Assembly (NCBI GenBank): GCA_012510325.1
Contig: JAAZIG010000334.1
Location: 1 to 9,446 of the forward strand
DNA length: 9,446 nucleotides
Direction of reading: 5' to 3'
From: Bacillota bacterium
GTDB taxonomy: Bacteria; Bacillota; Dethiobacteria; DTU022
Of this stretch, positions 1 through 6,671 are shown piece by piece. A program made the position numbers and the translations under genes. The notes beneath the pieces are model-generated. The model saw only the letters and a list, made by a program, of their open reading frames with translations. It searched no databases and had not been told where the DNA came from. The first letter of the stretch is position 1. Each line of letters opens with the position of its first letter.

Positions 1-7
1 CAATAAG

Positions 8-95
8 TGGTGCGGGCGAGAGGATTTGAACCTCCAAGGGATTTGCTCCCACTGGATCCTAAGTCCAGCGCGTCTGCCGGTTCCGCCACGCCCGC
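8..95 (-). tRNA. tRNA-Leu (anticodon UAG)
   Basis: The reverse strand folds into a class II tRNA. The acceptor stem GCGGGCG/CGCCCGC is perfect. The anticodon stem CTGGA/TCCAG encloses the loop CTTAGGA, whose anticodon TAG (plus-strand bases 59-61) reads CUA and other CUN leucine codons. A long variable arm (GGGA-GCAAA-TCCC) is typical of leucine tRNAs, and the T arm holds TTCAAAT. The discriminator base is A and the 3' CCA is encoded in the DNA (bases 8-10). The gene stands alone in the visible part and points out of the window. I see no convincing minus-strand promoter between it and the carboxyltransferase gene. Confidence 0.97.
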
Positions 96-137
96 ATGCC
101 CGATCAAGGGTTATTCCCCTGATATATTAACATTCTC

Positions 138-166
138 TTATCGCTTTGTGGTATATTAATTATAAT
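138..166 (+). promoter_or_regulatory. Candidate sigma-A promoter of the carboxyltransferase gene
   Basis: A perfect TATAAT -10 box lies at 161-166, 17 bases after a weak -35 match TTATCG (138-143). Transcription would start near 173, giving a leader of about 88 bases. The 8-base word TATATTAA occurs at 123-130 and again at 152-159, either side of the -35 box, in an AT-rich stretch. The -10 box is convincing; the -35 is only 3 of 6. Confidence 0.5.
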
Positions 167-203
167 GTTTTTCTGGAAAATATCAAACTGCTGTTTTGGC
201 TTA

Positions 204-227
204 CCTCCGGGGGATGCACCGGGGAGG
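204..227 (+). other. Possible hairpin in the carboxyltransferase 5' leader
   Basis: CCTCC (204-208) can pair with GGAGG (223-227), extended by GG with CC and a two-base bulge. The GGAGG arm is a good Shine-Dalgarno sequence, but no start codon lies at a useful distance from it. The structure has no T run, so it is not a terminator. Whether it does anything is unknown. Confidence 0.25.
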
Positions 228-260
228 CCGGGGTAGATATTCTGAAAGTGGTGAGAGCTG

Positions 261-1769
261 TTGGAGAAGAAGCTGCAGCAGATGCAGGAGCGCCGCCGTC
301 AAGTGCTATCCGGCGGTGGTGAAAAAGAGGACAAGGGCACTGCCCGTGAGCGTATCGAGTCACTTTTGGACGAGGGCAGCTTCATCGAGCTGGGCACCTT
401 TGTTCAGGGCGAACTAAACGATGCCGCTCAGGAGATCAGGAACCCCGGTGAGGGTGTGATCACCGGAAGCGGGACTATCGACGGGCGGCAGGTCTATCTG
501 TACGCCCAGGATTTTACAGTGGCCGGCGGTTCCATGGGGGCGATGCATGCGAAAAAAATCTGCCGGGTTTTTGATCTGGCCGGGCAAAACGGGGTGCCGC
601 TCATCGGGCTGATCGATTCGGCGGGGGGCCGCGTCGATGAGGGGATCGATGTCCTTGACGGGTACGGCTCGGTGTTGTTCCGCCACGCGCTCTATTCCGG
701 GGTGATCCCGCAGATCTCGGTGGTGCTGGGCCCCTGTGCGGGGACGGCGGCTTTTTTGCCTGCTCTCTCCGATTTCGTCTTCATGGTCGAAGAAGCGGGC
801 AGCATGTTTGTAAACGGACCGCAGGTCACCGAGGCGGTGACCGGTGAGAGTATTACTTTGGAAGAGCTCGGCGGGGCAAAGGGGCACTCTGCGAGCGGTG
901 CGGTGCACTTTTTTGCTGAAAATGAGGTCAACAGTTTAAACGGGGTTCGCGCCCTGATGAGCTACCTGCCGCTGAATAACGTTGATGATCCTCCGGTGCT
1001 TGAATCAAAGGAGCCGGAGCTGGATCCGGAGGCGCTGCTCCGGATAATCCCCAACGGGGGGGCTTCCTTTGATGTCCGGGAAGTGATCAGGCACTTTGTC
1101 GACGGGGGCTCTTTTTTCGAGGTTCAGCAGCGCTATGCGCAAAACGGGGTCACCGGGTTGGCCCGTTTGGGCGGCGTTGCCGTTGGCATTGTGGCCAATC
1201 AGCCGCTGGAGAAGGGCGGCTTTCTGGATATCGATGTCTCGGACAAGTTTGCGCGGTTTATCCGCTTCTGTGATTCTTTCAACGTGCCTCTTGTTACCTT
1301 GGTCGATGTACCCGGGTTTTTGCCCGGGGTGGAGCAGGAGCAGGGGGGGCTGGCCCGGCACGGGGCCAAGCTTTTCTATGCCTACGCCGAGGCGGCTGTG
1401 CCCAAGTTTACCCTTGTTTTGCGCAAGGCTTACGGGGGCGCCTCCGTGGCCATGGGGTCGCGCTCTTTGGGGGCGGATCTGTGTCTGGCCTGGCCCACGG
1501 CGGAGATCGCGGTGCTCGCTCCGGAGGGAGCGGTGGAGATCGTCGACCAGGGGGAGCTTGCCGGGGAGAGGGATCCGCAGAAACTGCAGGAGCTGGCCTG
1601 CCGCTACCGTGAGCGTTTCGCCAATCCTTACATTGCCGCCGGCCGGGGGTGGATCGATGAGGTGATCGATCCGCGTCAGACCCGGGAATATCTGCTGCGG
1701 GCTTTGCAGATCGCCGGCAACAAGCGGGTGCAGCGGCCGCCGCGCAAGCATGGCAATATGCCGCTCTAG
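261..1769 (+). CDS. Biotin-dependent acyl-CoA carboxyltransferase, MmdA/PCC-beta family
   Basis: The 502-residue product is full length for the carboxyltransferase subunit of propionyl/methylmalonyl/acetyl-CoA carboxylases and decarboxylases, which moves carboxyl groups between carboxybiotin and an acyl-CoA. The N-terminal half shows TARERI (27-32), the oxyanion-hole region DSAGGRVDEG (119-128) and VLGPCAG (155-161). The C-terminal half shows VDVPGFLPG (348-356), ARHGAKLFYAYAEA (365-378), KAYGGAS (389-395) and AWPTAEIAV (410-418), and the end RKHGNMPL is typical of the family. Two motifs differ from the usual DSGGARIQEG and GGAYDVM. The start is TTG 261: an in-frame TGA at 252-254 rules out longer forms, and only a weak GGTGAG (250-255) precedes it. 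No biotin carboxylase, biotin carrier or membrane decarboxylase subunit is nearby, so substrate and direction (carboxylase, Na+-pumping decarboxylase or transcarboxylase) cannot be fixed. The family call is secure; the name mmdA is only plausible. Confidence 0.9.
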   Translation: MEKKLQQMQERRRQVLSGGGEKEDKGTARERIESLLDEGSFIELGTFVQGELNDAAQEIRNPGEGVITGSGTIDGRQVYLYAQDFTVAGGSMGAMHAKKICRVFDLAGQNGVPLIGLIDSAGGRVDEGIDVLDGYGSVLFRHALYSGVIPQISVVLGPCAGTAAFLPALSDFVFMVEEAGSMFVNGPQVTEAVTGESITLEELGGAKGHSASGAVHFFAENEVNSLNGVRALMSYLPLNNVDDPPVLESKEPELDPEALLRIIPNGGASFDVREVIRHFVDGGSFFEVQQRYAQNGVTGLARLGGVAVGIVANQPLEKGGFLDIDVSDKFARFIRFCDSFNVPLVTLVDVPGFLPGVEQEQGGLARHGAKLFYAYAEAAVPKFTLVLRKAYGGASVAMGSRSLGADLCLAWPTAEIAVLAPEGAVEIVDQGELAGERDPQKLQELACRYRERFANPYIAAGRGWIDEVIDPRQTREYLLRALQIAGNKRVQRPPRKHGNMPL

Positions 1770-1829
1770 GAGATCAGGGGGCCGGGTTCAGCGGGAGGAA
1801 AAAACGGGGTTCGCGGAGCCGTTTGGCTC

Positions 1830-1857
1830 TTGACAACTCCTGATTATGTGGTAACAT
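1830..1857 (+). promoter_or_regulatory. Sigma-A-type promoter of the arginine operon
   Basis: A perfect -35 box TTGACA (1830-1835) is followed after 16 bases by TAACAT (1852-1857), 4 of 6 matches to the -10 consensus. Transcription would begin around 1864, just before the T-box leader. A small hairpin GAGCC-GTTT-GGCTC (1816-1829) abuts the -35 box but has no T tract, so the upstream carboxyltransferase has no clear terminator and some readthrough into the leader is possible. Confidence 0.7.
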
Positions 1858-1867
1858 TGAGATCAAA

Positions 1868-2136
1868 ATTTATAGTGCAGTCGGTGAAGGGGAGAGTAGC
1901 CTTCCGTGGAGGTTAAGCGAGCCGGAGTTGGTGGGAGTCCGGACCGGAAGCGGGCGGTGAAGCGCACCCTGGAGACGGCGGTTGAAGCCGGCGGAGCGCC
2001 GGTGGGTAAACCGTCCCGGTATCCCGCCGTTATCGGGGTCGCCTTTGCAGGCGCAGAAGAGGGTTGACGTAGCTGTTGACCAATAAAGGTGGTACCGCGG
2101 GCCTCCCGTCCTTTTTAGGATGGAAGGCTTTAAAAT
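1868..2136 (+). promoter_or_regulatory. T-box riboswitch, arginine specifier, controlling argCJBD
   Basis: This leader senses uncharged tRNA and permits transcription of the downstream operon when the tRNA lacks its amino acid. Visible parts in order: AGTA (1895-1898) of the specifier-loop E motif; the Stem I apical hairpin CCGGA (1922-1926)/TCCGG (1938-1942) with GGTG in its loop; and the specifier strand GTGAAGCGCACC. There CGC (1963-1965), followed by the conserved A, reads arginine. The antiterminator contains AAAGG (2085-2089) pairing with CCTTT (2110-2114), the bulge TGGTACC (2090-2096), and GCGGG (2097-2101) pairing with CCCGT (2105-2109). The UGGU in the bulge would pair with an ACCA tRNA end, so it requires discriminator base A. 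The arginine reading agrees with the genes controlled. A one-base register shift would give GCG (alanine), which fits the context worse. Confidence 0.95.
2101..2136 (+). terminator. T-box attenuator terminator
   Basis: GCCTCCCGTCC (2101-2111) pairs with GGATGGAAGGC (2118-2128) around the loop TTTTTA, with one C-A mismatch and one G-U pair, followed by the T-rich stretch TTTAAAATTTT. Its 5' arm reuses bases 2101-2111, which form the antiterminator's 3' side, so the two structures are mutually exclusive, as expected for a transcription-attenuating T-box. Confidence 0.88.
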
Positions 2137-2155
2137 TTTATAGGGGGTTTTTCAG

Positions 2156-3190
2156 GTGAAAGTAGCAGTTTTGGGGGCAACAGGATATACCGGGAGCGAG
2201 CTGGTGCGGCTGCTCCAGCAGCACCCCCGGGTAGAGCTGGAGTTTATCAGCTCAAGGGGCGATGCCGGCTCGCCGTACCATACGGTGCACCCCCAGTTTT
2301 ACCGTTCGGTGGGGTTGGCGCTGCAGCCGCCTGCTCTTGAGCTGATCCCTGACGCGGTGGAGCTGATCTTCTGCGCCCTGCCGCACGGGCGGTCGGTGGA
2401 GGTGGCCCCGGCCCTGCTGGAGGCGGGGAAGCGGGTTATTGATCTGAGCGCCGATTTCAGGCTGAACGATCCGGCGCTGTACGAGAGCTGGTACGGCTGG
2501 GCTCATCCGGCGCCCGAGCTGCTGGGAAAAGCGGTTTACGGGATGCCCGAGCTAAATGGCGCCGCGCTACCCGGGGCGACGCTGGTGGCCAACCCCGGCT
2601 GCTTCCCTACCGGGGCACTGCTGGCGCTGGCTCCTTTGGCGGCTGCCGGGTGGGTTGATTGGGCTAGTGTGATCGTCGATGCCAAGACCGGGGTTTCTGG
2701 CGCCGGGCGAACAGCCCGGCAGGCGTTCCATTTTCCCGAGTGTGCCGAGAGTGTGAAGGCTTACCGCATCGGCGACCATCAGCATACGCCCGAGATTGAG
2801 CAGGTGCTGGGCGGCCTGGGCGGCGGGGCGGTGACGATCACTTTCACCCCGCATCTGGTGCCGATGATCAGGGGCATCTTGAGCACGGTGTACCTGCGGC
2901 TCGATCGCGACTGCACTGAAGAGCAGCTGGCGCAGCTCTACGGTGAATTTTATGCCAAGGCACCCTTTGTCAGGCTGCTTCCTGAGGGGCAGTTGCCTGA
3001 GACCAGGTTTGTCCGGGGCAGCAATTACTGCGACCTGGGGTGGCGTTTTGACCGGCGCACCGGCCGGCTGGTGATCGTCTCCGCCATCGACAATCTGGTG
3101 AAGGGGGCGGCGGGCCAGGCGGTGCAAAATATGAATTTGATGCTCGGTTATTCTGAAGAGAGCGGGCTGACCCAGGTACCTCTCTTTTAA
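2156..3190 (+). CDS. argC: N-acetyl-gamma-glutamyl-phosphate reductase
   Basis: ArgC reduces N-acetylglutamyl phosphate to N-acetylglutamate semialdehyde with NADPH, the third step of cytosolic ornithine/arginine synthesis. The 344-residue length is usual for the family. The N-terminal Rossmann motif GATGYTGSELVRLL (8-20 region) binds NADP. The active-site cysteine is Cys149 in ANPGCFPTG, followed by KTGVSGAGR (177-185) and the conserved histidine segment GDHQHTPEIEQ (206-216). The start is GTG 2156, preceded by AGGGGG (2142-2147) eight bases upstream. It is the first gene after the T-box and leads the operon argC-argJ-argB-argD; argJ begins 36 bases after its stop. Nothing is truncated or unusual. 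Confidence 0.97.
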   Translation: MKVAVLGATGYTGSELVRLLQQHPRVELEFISSRGDAGSPYHTVHPQFYRSVGLALQPPALELIPDAVELIFCALPHGRSVEVAPALLEAGKRVIDLSADFRLNDPALYESWYGWAHPAPELLGKAVYGMPELNGAALPGATLVANPGCFPTGALLALAPLAAAGWVDWASVIVDAKTGVSGAGRTARQAFHFPECAESVKAYRIGDHQHTPEIEQVLGGLGGGAVTITFTPHLVPMIRGILSTVYLRLDRDCTEEQLAQLYGEFYAKAPFVRLLPEGQLPETRFVRGSNYCDLGWRFDRRTGRLVIVSAIDNLVKGAAGQAVQNMNLMLGYSEESGLTQVPLF

Positions 3191-3226
3191 CATCATGCAG
3201 GGAATGCAGCACAAGGAGTGGTTTCC

Positions 3227-4450
3227 ATGAACAAAAAGATTGTGTATGAAAAATTGAGTGACCCCAGCATTACCGTTGTCCGGGGAATCAAGGCTGCAGC
3301 GGTCGGATGCGGCCTGAAAAACAAAAAAGACGATCTCGCTCTGGTGTACAGTGAAAGCGCGGCGACAGCGGCGGGGGTGTTTACCCGGAATCTGGTGCAG
3401 GCGGCGCCGGTAAAGCTGTGCCGGGAGGTCATCGGTGCACCGGTGCAGGCTGTGGTGGTGAACAGCGGCAATGCCAACGCTTGTACCGGTGAAGAGGGGA
3501 TGGAAAATGCCCGCAAAATGGCGGAGCTGGCTGCTGCTCCTTTGGGGCTTTCGCCGGAGCAGGTGCTGGTCTGCTCTACCGGCGTCATCGGACAGCAGCT
3601 GCCCATGGAGCAGATCTCGGAGGGCATCGCCGGGGCGGTGCAGTCTCTTTCCGGAGAGGCTGAAGCCGGCCACCGGGCTGCCGGGGCCATTCTGACTACG
3701 GACAAGGTGACCAAGGAGGTTGCTTACCGCGGCTATTACCGGGGGGAGCCCTTTCATCTTGCCGGGATGGCCAAGGGTTCGGGGATGATCTGCCCGGATA
3801 TGGCCACGATGCTCGCTTTTCTGTATACTGATTTGAAGGTTTCGCGCCCGCTGCTGCAGCGTTTGTTGCAAGAGGCGGTTGAGCGCTCCTTTAACCTGAT
3901 CACCGTCGACGGGGATATGTCGACCAATGACACGGTGCTGCTGTTGGCCTGTGGGGCTGCGCCCATCGGGGAGCTGGAGGAAGAGAGCGAGCTCTGCCGG
4001 GTTTTTGCGGAGATGCTGGGCGAGGCCTGCCGCGAGCTGGCTTACCGGATCGTTTCCGACGGCGAGGGGGTGACCAAGGTGATCACGCTCACTCTGCAGG
4101 GGGCTTCCGACACGGATGCGGCGAAGGTGCTGGCCCGCTCGGTGCTCAACTCGCCTTTGGTGAAGACCGCTTTTTATGGCGAGGATGCCAACTGGGGGCG
4201 GATCCTGGCTGCACTCGGTTATGCCGGGGTTGCCTTTGATCCCGACAAGGTCGATATCTTTATCGGCCCGCTGCAGGTGGCGGCCAAGGGTGAAGCGGTC
4301 GCATTTTCAGAAAATGAGGCCCGCTTGATCCTGCAAGAGAAGGAGATTGCGGTGCGGGTGGATCTTCATGACGGGCCCTCTTCGGTGACCGCCTGGGGGA
4401 CGGATCTGAGTCATGACTATGTATCGATCAATAGCCATTACCGGTCTTAA
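3227..4450 (+). CDS. argJ: Glutamate N-acetyltransferase / ornithine acetyltransferase ArgJ
   Basis: ArgJ transfers the acetyl group from N-acetylornithine to glutamate, releasing ornithine and regenerating N-acetylglutamate; bifunctional members can also use acetyl-CoA. The protein is made as a precursor that cleaves itself before the nucleophilic threonine. The site is clear here in KGSGMICPDMATMLAF, with Thr194 starting the beta chain of the 407-residue product. Other family hallmarks are VVNSGNANACTG (77-88), GDMSTNDT and the C-terminal YVSINSHYRS. ATG 3227 is preferred because AAGGAG (3213-3218) sits eight bases before it; a GTG at 3218 would overlap that site. Presence of ArgJ means the operon uses the acetyl-recycling cycle. 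Whether it is mono- or bifunctional cannot be read from sequence. Confidence 0.97.
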   Translation: MNKKIVYEKLSDPSITVVRGIKAAAVGCGLKNKKDDLALVYSESAATAAGVFTRNLVQAAPVKLCREVIGAPVQAVVVNSGNANACTGEEGMENARKMAELAAAPLGLSPEQVLVCSTGVIGQQLPMEQISEGIAGAVQSLSGEAEAGHRAAGAILTTDKVTKEVAYRGYYRGEPFHLAGMAKGSGMICPDMATMLAFLYTDLKVSRPLLQRLLQEAVERSFNLITVDGDMSTNDTVLLLACGAAPIGELEEESELCRVFAEMLGEACRELAYRIVSDGEGVTKVITLTLQGASDTDAAKVLARSVLNSPLVKTAFYGEDANWGRILAALGYAGVAFDPDKVDIFIGPLQVAAKGEAVAFSENEARLILQEKEIAVRVDLHDGPSSVTAWGTDLSHDYVSINSHYRS

Positions 4451-4486
4451 GCGAACCGGACAGTACAGTGAGGGGGAAATTTTTTA

Positions 4487-5386
4487 ATGAATAGCGGATT
4501 TGTGGAAAACCCGATCGCGAAGGCGGAGGCGCTCGTCGAAGCGCTCCCGTATATGCAGCTTTTTTCGGGGAAATATTTTGTTGTCAAGTACGGCGGCCAG
4601 GCCATGGTCAGCAGCGAGCTGATGGCGACAGTGGTTACCGATATCGTTTTGCTGAAACATATCGGCATCAAGCCGGTGCTGGTGCACGGCGGGGGCAAAG
4701 AGATCAACGAGATGATGCGGCGGTTGGGGAAAAAACCGCAGTTTGTCGGCGGTCTGCGTGTGACCGATGATGAGACGATGGAGGTTGCCGAGATGGTTCT
4801 GCAGGGCAAAGTGAATCGCCATATCGTGGCTTTGCTCAGCCGCTGCGGCGCCCGCGCCGTCGGCCTGAGCGGAGGCGATGCCGGCCTGTTTCAGGCCCGC
4901 AAGAAGGCGCCGTTTTCACCGGCTGATTCTCCCGGTGAGCGTATCGATCTGGGCCGGGTGGGGGAGATTGAACATGTCGATATCTCGCTCATCGAGACTC
5001 TCAGCGACAATGATTATATTCCGGTGGTCTCCTCAATCGGCTCCGGTCCTGCGTGGGAGAGCTTAAATATCAATGCAGATCATGCCGCCGGCGAGCTGGC
5101 CGGGGCGCTGCAGGCGGAAAAGCTGATCGTGTTAACGGATGTGGAAGGGGTTTACCGGCAGGCGGATAAGGATTCCGGAATTATCTCATCGATTAAGGAA
5201 AGCGAGATCCGCTTTTTGATTCAGGAGGGACAGATCAACGGAGGGATGATCCCCAAGGTGGAGGCTTGTTTGCAGGCGTTGAAGCAGGGGGTCTCCCGGG
5301 CTCATATTGTCGACGGCCGGCAGAAACATGCTCTGATCCTGGAGATCTTCACCGACGCCGGGATCGGGACAATGGTTACGCTATAG
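4487..5386 (+). CDS. argB: Acetylglutamate kinase
   Basis: ArgB phosphorylates N-acetylglutamate with ATP, the second and usually rate-setting step of arginine synthesis. The 299-residue protein belongs to the amino acid kinase family. Phosphate-binding Lys34 is in VVKYGGQAM (32-40). The glycine-rich loop VHGGGKEIN (66-74), the substrate region LNINADHAAGE (193-203) and the second catalytic lysine Lys257 in GGMIPKVEA are all present. About 20 residues precede the kinase core (LVEALPYMQLFSGK). In this family such an N-terminal helix, together with a C-terminus like HALILEIFTDAGIGTM, marks the hexameric, arginine-inhibited type, so feedback inhibition is likely (inference). Start ATG 4487 follows a GAGGGGG-like site near 4470-4475. 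The gene lies 36 bases after argJ and 35 before argD. Confidence 0.97.
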   Translation: MNSGFVENPIAKAEALVEALPYMQLFSGKYFVVKYGGQAMVSSELMATVVTDIVLLKHIGIKPVLVHGGGKEINEMMRRLGKKPQFVGGLRVTDDETMEVAEMVLQGKVNRHIVALLSRCGARAVGLSGGDAGLFQARKKAPFSPADSPGERIDLGRVGEIEHVDISLIETLSDNDYIPVVSSIGSGPAWESLNINADHAAGELAGALQAEKLIVLTDVEGVYRQADKDSGIISSIKESEIRFLIQEGQINGGMIPKVEACLQALKQGVSRAHIVDGRQKHALILEIFTDAGIGTMVTL

Positions 5387-5421
5387 CCGATTTTTATTTT
5401 AACAGGTTGGGGGAGAGTACG

Positions 5422-6612
5422 ATGATGTCAGTAGAAGAGCTGGATGCCAGGTACATTATCAACACCTACGGACGCACAAAAGAGCGGACCCTTTTTTTGG
5501 AGAGGGGGGAGGGCGCCTACGTCTGGGATGATCAGGGGAAGCGCTATCTTGATCTCGTCGGCGGGTTGGCGGTAAATCTTTTGGGACACTGCCACCCCGC
5601 GGTGGTGGAGGCTGTCTGCAACCAGGCCCGGGAGCTCATTCATGTTTCCAACCTCTACTACACCCGGCCGCAGGCCGAGCTGGCCCGGGTTCTGGTGGAG
5701 AACTCTGCGGGGGAGCGGGCCTTTTTCGCCAACAGCGGTGCTGAGGCCAACGAAGCGGCGCTGAAGCTGGCGCGCAAGTATCACCACCCCGGGCGGTACA
5801 AGGTCATTACCGCGGTGAACTCTTTTCACGGCCGCACCCTGGCTACGGTGACGGCGACGGGGCAGGAAAAATACCATCAGGGTTTTGAGCCCCTGCCGGC
5901 AGGGTTCTCTTACGGCCGGTTCAATGATCTGGCCTCTTTTGAGGAGCTGGTCGACGGGGAGACCGCTGCAATCATGATCGAGCCGGTGCAGGGCGAGGGA
6001 GGGATCTACGTCGCCGAAGAGGCGTTCATTCGCGGTCTGCGCGAGCTCTGCGATCGGGAGGGCCTTTTGCTCATCTTTGACGAAGTGCAGTGCGGGCTGG
6101 GGCGTACGGGGAAGCTGTGGGCTTACGAACACTGGGGGGTCAAGCCGGATCTGCTCACTACGGCCAAGGGGCTGGGTGGGGGGATGCCCATCGGGGTGCT
6201 GCTGGCCGGCTCGAAGGTGGCGGAGACATTTCAACCCGGAAACCACGCTTCCACCTTCGGGGGCAATCCGGTGGCCTGCCGGGCGGCGCTGGCGGTACTG
6301 GAGATCATTCTCCAAGAGAACTTCCTCGATGAAGTGCAGGAAAAGAGTGCTCTGTTCATGAACGGGCTGGAAAAGTTGGCCTCATCTTTTTCGGGCCGGG
6401 TGAAGGAGACGCGCGGTCTGGGCATGATGGCCGCTCTGGAGCTGGCGGTGCCGCTGGCGGTGCCGGCGCAGCGGGGCTGTCAGGAGAAGGGGCTTCTGGT
6501 CAACGCCATCGGGGAGCGGATTCTGCGCTTCCTGCCTCCTTTGAACGTTACCGGTGAGGAGCTGGAGCAGGCTCTGGCGATACTGGAAGAGGTGTTGGCC
6601 GGTTTACTCTAA
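5422..6612 (+). CDS. argD: Acetylornithine aminotransferase (class III PLP)
   Basis: ArgD transfers an amino group from glutamate to N-acetylglutamate semialdehyde, giving N-acetylornithine for ArgJ. The 396-residue protein is a normal-length class III aminotransferase. It shows NSGAEANEAALKLAR (104-118), which binds the cofactor phosphate, SFHGRT (134-139), IEPVQGEGG (186-194), the cofactor-contacting FDEVQCGLGRTG (219-230), and PLP-binding Lys249 in TTAKGLGGGMPIG. The open frame extends back into argB, but that part is the out-of-frame end of argB. The Shine-Dalgarno GGGGGAG (5409-5415) points to ATG 5422, with the adjacent ATG 5425 equally possible. Many ArgD enzymes also act on N-succinyl-diaminopimelate in lysine synthesis; that is possible but not shown. 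It is the last gene of the operon and is followed by a strong hairpin. Confidence 0.96.
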   Translation: MMSVEELDARYIINTYGRTKERTLFLERGEGAYVWDDQGKRYLDLVGGLAVNLLGHCHPAVVEAVCNQARELIHVSNLYYTRPQAELARVLVENSAGERAFFANSGAEANEAALKLARKYHHPGRYKVITAVNSFHGRTLATVTATGQEKYHQGFEPLPAGFSYGRFNDLASFEELVDGETAAIMIEPVQGEGGIYVAEEAFIRGLRELCDREGLLLIFDEVQCGLGRTGKLWAYEHWGVKPDLLTTAKGLGGGMPIGVLLAGSKVAETFQPGNHASTFGGNPVACRAALAVLEIILQENFLDEVQEKSALFMNGLEKLASSFSGRVKETRGLGMMAALELAVPLAVPAQRGCQEKGLLVNAIGERILRFLPPLNVTGEELEQALAILEEVLAGLL

Positions 6613-6623
6613 CGGAACAAAAA

Positions 6624-6653
6624 AAGGGGCCTCCCCAGAGTGGGAGGCCCCTT
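6624..6653. terminator. Bidirectional intrinsic terminator between convergent genes
   Basis: AAGGGGCCTCCC (6624-6635) pairs perfectly with GGGAGGCCCCTT (6642-6653) around a six-base loop. On the minus strand the stem is followed at once by seven T residues (the A run at 6619-6625 on the plus strand), so it should efficiently end the acyl-CoA ligase transcript. On the plus strand it starts 12 bases after the argD stop, but the sequence after it (GACTGCTGTTTGG) has few T residues, so it is weaker in that direction. Confidence 0.92.
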
Positions 6654-6671
6654 GACTGCTGTTTGGTCTGT

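Noticed and set aside
8..95. The adjacent tRNA-Leu as ligand of the T-box
   Set aside because: Its anticodon UAG does not pair with CGC, and closeness on the chromosome has no bearing on T-box recognition.
1005..1751. Minus-strand open frame (248 codons) within the carboxyltransferase gene
   Set aside because: Antisense shadow; proline- and arginine-rich composition and no ribosome binding site.
1816..1829. Terminator after the carboxyltransferase gene
   Set aside because: The GAGCC-GTTT-GGCTC hairpin is only five base pairs long and has no T tract; it overlaps the next promoter.
1962..1964. Alanine specifier GCG in the T-box
   Set aside because: The register CGC followed by A matches the usual specifier-loop pattern and the controlled arginine genes; GCG would be followed by C.
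2567..3871. Long minus-strand open frame (434 codons) across argC and argJ
   Set aside because: It lies wholly antisense to two well-identified enzymes, has no recognisable protein features and reflects the high GC content.
5266..5421. Extended N-terminus for ArgD reaching into argB
   Set aside because: The extra residues are argB read out of frame and are not ArgD-like; the Shine-Dalgarno at 5409-5415 marks the true start.
5428..6315. Minus-strand open frame (295 codons) within argD
   Set aside because: Antisense shadow of argD; no start signal and no family resemblance.
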